Shown one piece after another: positions 12,591-24,585 of a stretch of DNA of 64,000 nt (positions are counted from its first letter, which is position 1; each line of letters begins with the position of its first letter). Source of the stretch: Bromus sterilis (lineage: Eukaryota; Streptophyta; Magnoliopsida; Poales; Poaceae); the NCBI GenBank assembly GCA_950022295.1, contig OX465598.1:8804001-8868000 (forward strand). The letters are read 5' to 3'. The translations under genes were made by a program, and so were the position numbers. Under the pieces are notes generated by a model. The model was not told the DNA's origin and made no database searches. It saw only the letters and a list, made by a program, of their open reading frames with translations.

Positions 12591-12886
12591 ACTATTTGTG
12601 TTCCACTTGAGAACTTATGTAATCGTTAATGTATAATTAGCATTATGTTTCAACTATTTGTATGCCTCTTGAGAACTTATCGCAAGCTTGTAATATTTTT
12701 TTATTCCGGACTTCTTATGGATATTGTATTAATTGCGCTTCAACTATTTTTTTGCATGTACATAATATGGTTTGTATGAATTACTCTTTGTTTTTTTGCA
12801 TGTACATAATATGTATGCCTCTTGAGAACTATTTTTTTGCATGTACATAATATGTATGCCTCTTTGTCATAACAGGTGATTGAAAC

Positions 12887-15472
12887 ATGGCAAGGAACAA
12901 GCAATCGAAGGGGCTAAAGCGTGGCGCGCCCAAGAAGGCCCAGGTGACGGGCTTGTACACCCGATCCGAGGATCACACGCGGGTGAACATAGGGAAAAGG
13001 CCGCGTCTGGTGGACGACGAGGGCACGGAGGAGTCTTCCCGAGCCCGTTCGGGAGCCCCAGCAGCTCGCTCGGGGAGGCGTGCTACACACCGGGCTCCTC
13101 GCTCACAGAGCCCCTTGCCCCACGTTTCTTCTTCTGAGGAGGAGGAGGAGCAGCACCGCCAGCACGGGGAGGAGTCAGAGGAGGAGGGGTCAGAGGAGGA
13201 GGGGGAGGAGTCAGAGGAGGGGTCAGAGGAGTTGTTTGCACACCCCCTACCCGACGTAGGGAAAGTGCTACCCCCCGGCCAAACACCTTTTCTGCGTGGG
13301 CCTACGAGGCTACCCGTCACCGGGCCTAAGAATCCATACCCCTACCGGCACTACGTGATCAAAGTCAACGGAGATAAGTAAGTGCCCGTTGATCATTTTT
13401 GCTACATTTGTGCTTTATTCATTTTTCATCACAATCTCACCAACTTGTCTTTTTTGTGTGCAGGTCCTTGGAGTATGTGGATGCCAAGCCACCACGGTCC
13501 ATGAGCGACATCCTTGGGCTTCTTTGCAGGAAGCATTTCCCGGGCTTTGTCGAGATAGATGGCAAGGAGGAGCCAGCTTGGTCGTGGAAGCACTATGAGG
13601 CTAAGCCAGACGTGCAGGACGAGTGGGGCCGGGTGTACAACCACTTTGGCACTCGGGTGATCACAGATTTCTGGGTTAGTATTTTTTTTCCTATGCTTAA
13701 TGGTTGTAGGGCAATATCTTTGACGAACTATATCTATCGTGCTAATGTCTTCAATTTGTCCGTTGCTCAATGGTTGTAGGACTACTTCACCTGCGCCCCG
13801 GGGTATGAGGGTAAGGCCAAGAAGGTGCTGACTAGGATGGCCAAGAAGCTTATCCACGACCAGGTCTACGAGGCGCGTGTAGGCTGTGTAGTTAAGTTCT
13901 ACGCCAAATACAAGAACACCACGCTCAAGAAGGATGATGCTCGGGAGATTCACATGTCAGCGGTCCAGTACTTAAAGGTAACGACATAATCTTTCATGTT
14001 TTCCCGTAGATGACCGTCGGATAGTTTTACTCATGTGGCTCTAATTTTTTCAAACAGGTGGTGCCTCAGTGGCTGGCCAACAAGCTGCCTTGCTATAAGG
14101 TGATCGTCAAGAGGTGGGTGAGCGAGGCGTTCGCCGTGGAGCACGAGGCGTGTCGGCAGCGGCGTCTTCTGCTAGGAAACGGAGTACACCGTCAAGGCGG
14201 CCTCACCCTCACCGGCTACGTCCAGAGAGAGGTAAATTTGGGCCCAAAGATGCCCGTATTTTCTCAAATAAAGTTCATCTCCAACTACCTATAATGATGG
14301 TCAACAGCTGCACGTACAGTCTAATGGTGCACTACCTCAATAACTAATCCAAAACAAGAACTTAATGAAAACTTCATGCCTTTGTTTTTCTTTTCAAACT
14401 GCATGCCTTTTTTTTTCTTTTCAAACTGCATACCTCAATAACTAATCCATAACTAAATAGAATGCTTCAAAATATTACAGCAGACACAAAAAGTCCATAA
14501 TCATGCCTTTGTTTTTCTTTTCAATACAATGTTCTTTTTAAGATTAGAGTTGTGCTAATCCTTCTGCTTTCAATTGTAGATAGAGAAGGGCAATCCGATG
14601 AATCGCATGCAGGCATTCCGTCAGACCCGGACTCCCAAGGTGTTGAAAGAGGGTGTACCGCCTGAGAAGCAGTGGATCAACAAGCAAACTGGCGAGAAGT
14701 TTGATAAGTACGCCGAGAAGTTGAAGGAGGTGCACGGCACTGACGTGGACCCGTTGACGACCCCCTATGATCCTACGGTTGCTATGTTGGCAGGACAGGG
14801 TCGGAGGAACGGCAGATTTGCCTTTGCCGATGGTGCCTTTGACACCTCAGGTACACCCTCACTCTCGCAGCTCCGTGCCAGAGGGACGAGCTCATCGCCC
14901 TGTATCGAGCGTCGACCACGGCCAGGAGTGGAAGCCATGAGCGCTATGCAGGTACAAAAATTATTCGCTTAGTTGTCATGTTTGCATTGCATGGTTGTTG
15001 ACAATCAACATGCCGTAGGCTAAAGTTGATGAAAGCCAGAGGATTGCAATGGAGGCAACCGAGAAGGTGCAAAGGATGGAGAACTACATCACTAGCCAAC
15101 AGACATGGATGCGGGCAATGATGGAGGTTTTTTTTTTCACCCTTAAGACGAGTTTTCAACTTTTAGTTCCATTCATCGCTATATGCATGTTAACTCACTG
15201 GTCAATATGTACTCTTGGTCTCTGTAGACGATGAGTGCTCTTCCATCGGCTCCGCCTCTACCTCCTCTACCGCCGTTGAACTTGGTAAGTTGGCTTGCAA
15301 CTTGTTAACTCAATCAATTTTCAGTTTCCTCTACTAATGTGGATGTCTATAGAGCAACACTGTATCGGAGGGACCCCACAACGCCACGGACCGCCCCGGA
15401 GATGGAGCCCACGCAGGAGATGGAGATGAAGGAGACACGTCGACGCCATCGACCTCCGGGATGCAGCAATGA
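12887..15472 (+). CDS. Second CACTA protein (plant Ptta/En/Spm type), intact
   Basis: Eight exons with GT/AG junctions and matching phases: 12887-13377, 13464-13674, 13780-13977, 14058-14231, 14580-14951, 15019-15126, 15228-15284, 15353-15472. The N-terminal part is basic, then Ser/Glu-rich (EESEEEGSEEEG-like, residues about 80-125). The central part contains EWGRVYNHFGTRVITDFWDYF, KKLIHDQVYEARV and VPQWLANKLP-like blocks found in plant CACTA accessory transposase proteins. Then comes MNRMQAFRQTRTPK..., a likely coiled coil near AMEATEKVQRMENYITSQQ, and a Pro-rich tail. By analogy with TNP1/TNPA it would bind subterminal repeats of its own element. It lies about 300 bp downstream of the TNP2 relic on the same strand. 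No frameshift or premature stop was seen. Confidence 0.8.
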
Positions 15473-15859
15473 CTCTAGGTAAGAAAATTTCAATATTGTT
15501 CTGCTTCTTTTGCTTGTAGGTCTATAGTAATATTTTTAACACATGGAAATTATCAAAGTTGTAGGATTGCATCGATGATGGAGCATATGCATCGAGGATT
15601 GCACCTTTGCCTTCATCGTTGTGGAAATCATGAATTTGTGGATCTTTGAACTGTGAACTCAGACTTGTGACATGTATTTTGTGTTTGTGGAGATCATTAT
15701 GAACTTCTATGAGTGATTTGGTGATGTATTTTGTGCATCATTGCAATTTGTTGTTATTTTGGTTGATCTGTGGCTATTATGAACATATATGAGTGATCTG
15801 GGGATAGAAATATATTATTTGTGGTTTAATGGCAGGGAAAGTCCAGAACGAGCGAATTC

Positions 15860-16438
15860 TGGTAAAACTGCAAGTGTTGTGCCGAGTATTACACTCGGCA
15901 TAGACCCATCTGGCAGGGTTTGCCGAGTATTACACTCGGCGAAGACTGCTCCCAGGTGCCATTTGGTGGCCTGGATTGTAACTTCGCCGACAACAGGGAC
16001 TCGGCGAAGATACCCGCACGGCAAACTTTGCACTCGGCAAAGTAGCACTCAGCAACCGCGAGGACACGTGGCAGTTCGTGGGCGGCCCGCTAACAAAATC
16101 TATGCCGAGTTTGGTACTCGGCAAACATATAATACGATGACAATTGTCGTGGACACGTGTCTCTTCCAGGTGATTTGATCTTTACGAGTGTAAGCTGCCA
16201 TACTCGGCAAAACCTCACTGTCCGTTCCGTCCCACTTCGAAGGGTACGGGCTGTTCTACTTTTTATGGCCGAGTGCCACTAAGAAATACTCGGGGAAGGT
16301 TATGCCGAGGTACCCGAGTTAGGACACTCGGCAAAGCTATATTTGCCGGCTAGGTTGTTGCTGAGTGTTTATTGCCGAGTGTTCTGTAGCTTTGCCGAGT
16401 ATTTTTCATACTCGGCAAACTCTTCTTTTCCAGTAGTG
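15860..16438 (-). repeat. Right subterminal repeat region of CACTA-1
   Basis: Repeated tgccgagtattacactcggca palindromic pairs and scattered actcggcaaa motifs run to the right terminus at 16438. The 3' end of the second gene is about 400 bp upstream. The motif set matches the left end. Confidence 0.85.
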
Positions 16439-18639
16439 TTTGGATGTTCGTCGGCTGACCTAAGTTAGTTGTTGCAAGGTCACCTAAGGACACATGCCAT
16501 GTTTCATGTTCATCATTATGGATGAACCATCCCTGGTTGTTCATATTGTAGCGTGATTTCCTTCTTTCAGATCCATCACCGGATGTATTTGAGTTGGCAC
16601 TTCTCAAGGACAACCTATACTTCTGAAATGAAGAGATGGACAAAATAACCAGGTATGAGATGCATGGTCATGGGAACGGTAGACATGTGGGAATAAAATA
16701 ACTAAAGCTGGTGCATGGGGTCAACAACTTCTAAAAAATATGGATAATCTTCACATTTGAAGGGATAAAACTAATTAAAATTACATAAAGATTCATTATA
16801 GGAGCATTACTACAACTTTGACTAATATGTTGCATTGTGTCCCTCAACATAAAATTTTGCAATTATATATGATATATGGAAAAAAAAGTTAGACTACGAA
16901 TAATAGTAACACAAACAATTAAACTAAGAATAAAGGTAAAAAAATAAACCTGTAGATGACTTGCGATACTTTCTCTAGTGATGTCATTCATATTCATCAG
17001 CTCCAATATCTTTTTTGGAGTAGCCTCTACAAATACGTAATAAAAATATATTAAAGAAAAATATGGAGTAACCACAAGAATTGTGTTTACGAATGAGACA
17101 CAAAATGTGAACTCTTACTATCAATGCTGGTCTGGTTGATAGCTTCTAGAAACTTTTTATGCAACAACTCATCTTTCCAGTCCACCCTTGGCTTCTTTTG
17201 GGTCTTGGATACGTGTGTGCTCTCTTTCTTCTCTTTAGAATCATCTCCACCATTAGTCTTATTGCATGAGTCCATACTCTTGGCAGAAGTCCCTTGCTGA
17301 ACTCTCTGATCATCATCATCATCGCTGCTAATGTTGCTTATTGCTTTGGGATTTCTCCTCCTTTCAACGTGCTGCCATATGTATTTGAGGTCGTTGGTGT
17401 GCACCGGCTTCACCAAATAGTCGCAAGCTCCATGATTTATCCCCTTCATCACAACCTTCCTGTCGTGATCCACGGATAGCACTGCATGCCATATGACCAG
17501 TGACTTAATTAGATTTGGAAATATAAAAATTCACAAAAATCTTTGAACTGCACTTTTTTGTGGGCAAAGTGCTTATTATATTCAGAAAATGCAGTTCAAT
17601 GCTTTTCAAACATGTCATGTAAATCAAGTGGTAAAACATCAATTGGTCGAAAATAGAACCAGTTCCTACCAAAAAAATCTTCTAGCTAGTCGCCTAATTA
17701 TATGAGACTCATGACCATGTCTCTACGCTACTAAAAGTATCAACCCAGTTATTAAAAACAACATGATTATAATCAGGTATTTTTCTATCCGCGTTTGTCC
17801 CCATGCCTCACTAACCATCCGATCTATTGGATGGACGGTTAGATGGGATCATTGGCTCGGGCGATGAACCGACACTGAGACATGTGTCGCTCCATCTCCG
17901 CTCTGCTACCCCACTTTTAATCCAGTCGAGCGATGAACGGTTAGATGGGATCTCATCATTTTTCCCAAATTAAAACACGCTCTAGGTGTCGTGCATGAGT
18001 ATGTGGTTTCATATATAACATCCACCTAAATATATATATAGGATCTCACATGCTGCCCAACAGAATTAATATCCTATGAGAGTATCGCCAAGATTCAGTT
18101 CTTAAAGACAATTATGAGCTCATCCATGCATGCAAAAGAGGAAAGAAAAATAGGACTTTAGTTTGGAGTGAGCAGTGAGAGTATACTGATGACGGGCAGA
18201 TCCTCCATCTCGAGGCGGATGAGGTCGAGGAGCTTGAAGCCGTCCATGTCCGGCATGTGCACGTCGGTGATCACCAAGTCGAACTGGTTCTTCCCGGATC
18301 TGAGCATCTTCAGCGCCGACTTTGCATCCATCACAGTCGTTGCTACATATATAGCAGCAGGCGTTATTCCCACAGAAACAAACAGATCACAAATTCACAA
18401 GGCTCCGATTCTAATTAGGACGTAGAGTACAATGGAGAGAAGTGAAGGGATCAATTCAAGAGACTCACGGTGGTATTTGCAGCTGCGCAGAAGGGCCTCC
18501 AGCACCTTGAGGCAAACGCGGTCATCGTCGACGGCGAGCACCCGCAACCCCTCCGGGAACTTGTCCTCCGCCGCAGCCTCCATCCTCTGCCTTTGGTCCC
18601 CACCCATCGAGGCCATCTTTTCCGATCTTTTTTTCACAC

Positions 18640-19824
18640 CATCAAGAAAGAAACTGATTAAGAAACAGAGAGACTAACCAAAACACAAACCCAGCGTCCA
18701 TGTAAGAAGTAAGAACACAACCCCAAACCTCTCTTAGATCCATCCTTTCCTACCTCTACAATAATGGCTTCCGAGAAGGGAACGATGATGGCTTCAGAGG
18801 AGCGGGACTGCAGTGGGCCTGTGAGAACTGAGAAGAGGGGGATGCAAGGGGGAGAATTTATAAGGGGAAAAAGGGTCGAGGGAAGCTTCGAGGAAAGTCT
18901 CGAGGTCCAGAGTTGAACGGCGCTCTCCCGTGCGTGTGTGGGTGCTGCATTCTCTCTATTCCTTAACTTCTGCAGATACACTGCTTGTCTCCTTGTGCCG
19001 TCGGCACATGGTTCCGTCCACGAGAGGAGATCAAAACCAGGGCTATGTTGCTCTTTTCTGCTCTAATTTGTTGCTTTCTCACCTAATTTTCTAGCACGAA
19101 TGATATCATCTTAATTACGAAGGAGAGGCTCTTGCTTTGTTCGGTTGAATGGCCATGGAGAGAGCGTTTTATTACTAGCTTTGCCCTGGAAAATGTGTGG
19201 GCCTAAACTCATATTTTTGTGCAAACGCTACCTCTCTATTTTCCACTTATATGACTTTCTCGAGTCTTCACATGACAAGGGCCTTTATCTGAAAAAAAGA
19301 GTTTTGATTCGGTACACCCCCTTAATTAGAAAGTTCGTACGAATCTTAAAACTACATAAAAAGTTATTCTCCTACAATCATAATCGACAAATTCTAATAT
19401 TCATTCTCCCAATGAATGAAATAAGCGGTTTGAACAATCTAATCTCTTTGATTGAAGTTATAACTTCTAATTTTTACGTTTAAATCTGCAACGAAAAACG
19501 TAAACTTTTCTAAAGGGGATCTACCGAAGCATAACTCACAAAAAAATTAACACTTCACATAAGTAATTAAGTTGAAGCGTATATACAGTGTTCGGACATG
19601 GATTACTGGGTGCACCCTAGGGCAAGAGCAACGCATAAACCAAATAATTGTATGCATGCCTTGTGAACATCTCTAAGATAATTGGGTTTGCTTGGTCCGT
19701 ATGAAGTTAGGCCTAGCTATATATTCAAGAAACAAATAAATGCATTTTACAAGAAAAGATAAAGAAATATAGGGATCGAAGGAGTGAAGTTTTTGTCGTC
19801 CAGGCGATGAAATGGAAACTTTTA
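18640..19824. other. RR-A upstream region and spacer
   Basis: 18640-18985 on the minus strand matches the leader and promoter-proximal region of RR-B (ccgttcaactctggacc here, ccgttcacctctggacc at 35914), so the duplication includes 5' sequence. Beyond 19000 the DNA is AT-rich; a 112-codon plus frame at 19145-19483 has no recognisable domain and I leave it uncalled. Confidence 0.5.
18856..18862 (-). promoter_or_regulatory. Possible TATA box of RR-A
   Basis: On the minus strand the sequence ccttataaattctcc lies about 240 bp before the RR-A start at 18616, within the segment shared with the paralogue. Position and sequence fit a plant TATA box; transcription start evidence is lacking. Confidence 0.4.
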
Positions 19825-21861
19825 TGACCTAGAGGGACCACTTAAGCTCATTGCTTAAAATGAAGTCCAACTAGGGTTTTCACTTATTGGGAAAAAAGTC
19901 AAGGCGACAACCAAGTCAATGGAAATGGAAACTTTCTATTGTTTACAATGCGTCTCCATTTTCGGTGTAGGGCATCAACTCATTTTTCGTACCAAAATTC
20001 TACCCATAGATAGTATGGATTCACTTATTCATTTATTATTCTCAAATATATATGAGAGATCATCTATCAAGCTGTAGTATCCCATAGTTCTTATGAGAAT
20101 TCACGATTTTTACAAAGCACAATCTTGAGGTGTGCAAATTAAAATGACCACCTTCACAAAAAAATCATGAAATATCATCCCGTACAAGTTTTTAATAATA
20201 ATAATAATAATAATAACAACCAAAGATTAGCTCATAAAACTTTGGTATATTGCTCCATTTAGAAAGTACATGGGAGGAACTAACAATTATCAAATTCACC
20301 AAGCAACATATTTAGTAGTAATTCTTGTAGATCATTGATTCATTGTGGACTTTCTTTGTAGCAAAAAGCTTAATTAAGTGGTGCCCTGGGTATCCCTAAA
20401 TATAAATTGCTAAGTGCTCATATGACCCTCCAAATCTCAACAATTTTGTTCTCAAGGCATACGTATGTTTGTCGCCTAGCGAGTTGTCGCATTACATATT
20501 CATTTGGCACGGATCGCATTCAATCATTTCATCTCCATTTTGTCGTGTGGCGTGTTGACTCATTGAATCTCACTTTATCCCAAGTCCCATGACTTAGAGA
20601 CACCACTTAAGCTCATTGCTTAAAATGAAGTCCAACTAGGGTTTTCTCTTCTTGGGAAAAAAATTAAGGTGATGACCTAGCCAATGGAAACTTTCTATTG
20701 TTTACATGGCATATCCATTTTCTGTGTGGTGCATCGACTTACTTTTCGTACCAAAATTGAACCCGTAGATGCTACTGATTCATTTATTCATTCTTTTTCA
20801 TCAAATATTTTAGATATCGTCTCTCGAGCTATAGTATCCCATAGTTCTTATGAGGATTCACGATTTTGACAATGCACAATCTTGAGGCATCCAAATAAAA
20901 ATGAGTACCTCCACGGAAATTCATCAAATATCGTCTCATACATATTTTTTAATAACAATAAAAACCAACGATTAGCTCACAAAACTCTGGTATATTGCTC
21001 CATTTATAAAGTAGATGGGAGGAACTAATAATTATCAAATTCACCAAGCAACACATTTAGTAGTAATTCTTGTAGATCATTGATTCATGCTGGACTTTCT
21101 TTGTAGAAATGATCTTAAGTGGTGACCTAGGTCTCCCTAGATATAAATAGCTAAGTGCTCATGGGACCCTCCAAATCTCAACATTTTTGTTCTCAAGACA
21201 TACATATGTTTGTGGCCTTGTGTGTTGATGCATTACATCTTCATTTCGCATGGATCACATTCAATCATTTCAACTCATTTTGTCGTGTGGCATGTCGAAT
21301 CAGTTAATCTCTCTTTGTCCCATTTCCAATGACTTATAGGCACCACTTAAGCTCATTGCTTAAAGTGGAGTCAAACTTAGGGTTTTCTCATTTTGGGAAA
21401 AAAAATGAAGATGGTGACTAAGCCAATGGAAACTTTCTATTGTTTACATGGCATCTCCATTTTTCTATGTGGTGCATCGCCTCACTTTTCGTACCAAAAG
21501 TTCACCCGTAGATGGTATGGATTCACTTATTCATTCATAATTATAAAAAAAATATTTGAGAGATCATCTCTCGAGCTATAGTATCCCATAGTTCTTATGA
21601 TGATTCATGATTTTGAAAATGCACAACCTTGAGTTATCCAAATAAAAATGACTACCTTCACTAAAACTCATCAAATAACGTCTCATCCATGTTTTCTAAT
21701 AATAAAAAAGTAAAGATTAGCTCACAAAACTCTATTCTATTGCTCCATTTAGAAAGTACATGGGAGGAACTAACTTATCATATTCACCAAGAAAAGAATT
21801 TAGTAGTAATTCTTGTAGTTCAGTGATTCATGCTAGACTTTCTTTGTAGCAATGAGCTTAA

Positions 21862-23769
21862 GGGCCAGTTCTTTTGTGGCTTATAGCAGTTTATGGCCAA
21901 AATAAGCCAAAATCCCAAAAGAACTCATTTTCAAAGTTGGGCTTAACTTATTTCCACAAGGTTTTCCTTCAGGATGGAAAATAGTTGGGCGAGGGACAGC
22001 TAAGTAGCAAAGAGGTAAATCTCGTTACCCTCCCTAGCGGTTGAATTAAAAATATATGCCACTCGGACCGAGGCTTATCCCTTTGCCAGTCTCCTTGCCC
22101 CATCCTCTCGTCCTCTTCCCTGTCTCCCACCGCCGTCGCGGCCTTCGACCCCTTATACTACCGCCGCCTTTGAACCCGTCTCCCGCCGCCGCCTCCGACT
22201 CAGCCTCTCTCCGTCGCCGATGACCCTCCCTTTCCTCTGCTCGGATCCTGTCCCGCCTCCCGCCACCACCTTCGAACCAGCCTCCCTCCGCCGCCACCTA
22301 CCAGGCCTCCTACCGACACTATTGACCACGTGTCTTGCCGCCGTCGTCGTCCCCATGATACTTCCAACTCTTATTCTTACGAGAGCATCATTAAAATTTT
22401 AAGCCTATCTTTATGGCTATAAAGAAAGAGCTCTTGGGAGGCATCCCATGATATCTTTACTTTCAGTTTTTCCTTTTTGTTTTAGTGTGTCTTGGTGTTT
22501 GTTAGTACTTTAGCAACACCATTGTATCTTTATCTTCAACTTTTGTGCCAAGTTTTAGCCTCTAATGATGAGGGAGACAAAAGTTATGACATGTTGTCCA
22601 AAAAACAAATTATGTTTGCTTCATGGAAAAAATCTGGAAAGATCACAAGATCATCTTTTTTTATCTGAATTTTTTTTACACAGAATGCTCTATAAAATTG
22701 TGAAACTTTCATTAGTTTTGAGTTTTCTTATTTGATCTACAGAAGTGCCTTGAAAAAATTGAGTTCCACATGTTGTTCTATTTTCCCAGATTTCTGCCTT
22801 GCAATTGCATTTTCATCTTTTGTGTGAATTGTTCATGGTTTTTCTTTGCAAGAACCCTAAACAAAGTTGGGTAATAGTAGATAATGTTTAATTTGAGTGT
22901 TCCATTGTGTTCCAACGGTACCCAATGGAAACTTTATTATTATTGGTACTAATCGCTCTAATCAGTTTATGAGAAGTTTCGTGTGGAGGAACTTTTCAAG
23001 TGTTACGAAGGTAGATGATGAAAGAAGATCAAAGGAGTGCCAAAAGCTTAAGCTTGAGGATGCCCCAGCCCCCCAAGTAATATTCAAGGAGACACAAACG
23101 TCTAATCTTGAGGGAGCCCCCGTGCATCCTCTTCTTCATCAACAATTATCTATTCGTCCTTCCTAGCACTATATTTTTATTGCTTCACAGGTCACATGTA
23201 ATGTGTTATGCTTGGTGCGTCTTGCTCTTTAGTTTTAGTTTTTAGTTTTATTTTTATTTTCCTTGCTTGTCATAGCCTTTGAGAACCTAGAATCCTTGAT
23301 TGGAAGAGAGACACGCTCCACTTTTGTTTAGAATATTCTTATTCTTCATGTTTACTTGTTGAGTGTTCAATTTCAGTTTCTAGCTACTCCTTTACTTGTT
23401 CTCCTCTCGGCGCTTCCCTCTGCAGCCGCTCGCCCTCTTGTGGTCGCCGCCAACCCCGCCTCCCTCTGTTCTACCCCACGCCAACATGTCCTTTGTGCAG
23501 TGCGACGACAGCCCTCGGCTGCGTCTTCCCTGATGCCGGCCCTCGTCTGTCTCTTCCTTGACGCATGCCTGCCTTGAAGCTCCGTTCCAACCGACATCTG
23601 GTCCAAGGACATTATAGTTTTTTCACTAGTTATATTAAAATTAAGCAAAAGTACAGAAACGGAAATAAACTAGTGGGCTTATTTTTAAGGGCTTATTTCC
23701 ATAGGAGGTTATATATGTCTTATTCTCACAGGAGCTTATGCATAAGCCAGACCCCGAAAAAACTGGCCC
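21862..23769. mobile_element. Non-autonomous PIF/Harbinger-like element, 1,908 bp
   Basis: Ends are GGGCCAGTTCTTTTGTGGC on the left and the inverse of GGGCCAGTTTTTTCGGGG on the right, flanked by TAA on both sides (21859-21861, 23770-23772). Neighbouring repeat units read straight through as gagcttaagtggt, confirming a clean insertion and the 3-bp duplication. The interior is a mosaic: GC-rich exon-like blocks at 22080-22370 and 23390-23580, and a block at 22900-23165 (gaggatgccccag, gtaatattcaagg) like the leader of grass LTR retrotransposons. No transposase is present. Confidence 0.8.
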
Positions 23770-24500
23770 TAAGCGGCGCCCCTGGGTCTCCCTAAATATA
23801 AATTGGTAAGATCCAATATGACCCTCCAAATCTCAACATTTGGTTCTCAAGTCATACATATGTTTGTCGCCTAGCATGTTGACGCACTACATCTTCATTT
23901 CGTATGTATCACGTTCAATCATTTCATCTCCATTTTTTCATGTGGCGTGTTGACTCATTTAAACTCTCTTTGTCCCATGGGGAAAAATTAAGATGATGAC
24001 CAAGCGAATGGAATTAGAAACTTTCTATAGTTTACATGGCATCCCATTTGTTGTTGGTGCATCGACTCGTTTTTCGAACCAAAATTGTACCCGTAGATGG
24101 TATGGATTCACTTATTCATTTTTTATTATCAAATAGATTTGAGAGATCATCTCTCGAGCTATAGTATCCCATAGTTCTGATGAGGATTCATGAGGCATCC
24201 AAATAAAAATGAGTACCTTCACGGAAATTCATTTAATTGTCACATCCCTGTTTTTAATAATAAGAAACCAAAGATGAGCCCACAAAACTTTGGTCTAATG
24301 CTCCATTTAGAAAATACATGGGAGAAACTAACTATTATCAAATTCACCAAGAAATGCATTTAGTACTAATTCTTGTAGATCACAGATTCATGCTAGACTT
24401 TCTTTGTAGCAATGAGCTTAAGTGGTTCCCCTGGGTCTCCCTAAATATAAATTGGTAAACGCTAATATGACCTTCCAAATCTCAACATTCTTGTTCACAG

Positions 24501-24585
24501 TGGAGGATCCAGCCCAGCGGGCCGCCCCGGGCCTATTTGCATACTGTAGTAGTTTCTATTGTATTTTGCTCTAGTAGTTGCAAAA
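24501..24585 (+). mobile_element. Possible hAT terminus fragment
   Basis: The sequence CAGTGGAGGATCCAGCCCAG, followed by a gggcc-rich stretch, resembles the CAGTGGCGGA ends of plant hAT elements. It sits where the 740-bp unit jumps phase. A related GC-rich block near 28215-28275, in inverse orientation, might be a partner end but is degraded. Confidence 0.3.

Larger units (their letters stand above)
5115..16438 (+). mobile_element. CACTA DNA transposon (CACTA-1), 11,324 bp, inside RR-A
   Basis: The left end reads CACTACTGGAAAA at 5115 and the right end is its inverse, TTTTCCAGTAGTG, ending at 16438. Both are flanked by the 3-bp duplication TTT (5112-5114 and 16439-16441), as CACTA transposition produces. 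Subterminal regions carry many tgccgagt/actcggca motifs in both orientations. Inside are a 355-bp satellite, a GC-rich leader, a long hairpin, a TNP2 gene missing its catalytic core and an intact second gene. Both genes read on the plus strand, opposite to the host gene. Perfect termini and target duplication, with an undamaged host frame around them, argue for a fairly recent insertion. It probably cannot move without TNP2 supplied in trans. Confidence 0.95.
4130..18616 (-). pseudogene. Type-B response regulator (RR-A), exon 5 split by a CACTA element
   Basis: A two-component transcription factor of the cytokinin (ARR type-B) class, expected in the nucleus. Exons on the minus strand are 18469-18616, 18187-18342, 17119-17481, 16950-17026, 16442-16622 joined to 4261-5114, and 4130-4168; all junctions are GT/AG. 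The receiver domain keeps the acidic pair D30/D31, phosphoacceptor D76 (VITDVHMPDMDG) and the lysine of LVKPVH. An acidic linker follows, then a GARP DNA-binding domain (KKPRVDW through SIDKATPKKILELMN to ASHLQKYRLSLR). CACTA-1 (5115-16438) splits exon 5 just after the GARP domain. Without it the exons total 1,818 nt, an open frame of 605 codons plus stop. Reading into the transposon instead gives about 338 aa ending at 16350, with both domains but without the C-terminal region. The start at 18616 was chosen because it precedes the conserved MEAAAEDKFPEG; 18583 is an alternative. Minor one-residue insertions occur in EMEDLPVIM and DELLHKKF. Confidence 0.85.

Noticed and set aside
19145..19483. 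112-codon plus-strand frame as a small gene
   Set aside because: AT-rich, no domain, no relation to neighbouring transcripts; chance open frame.
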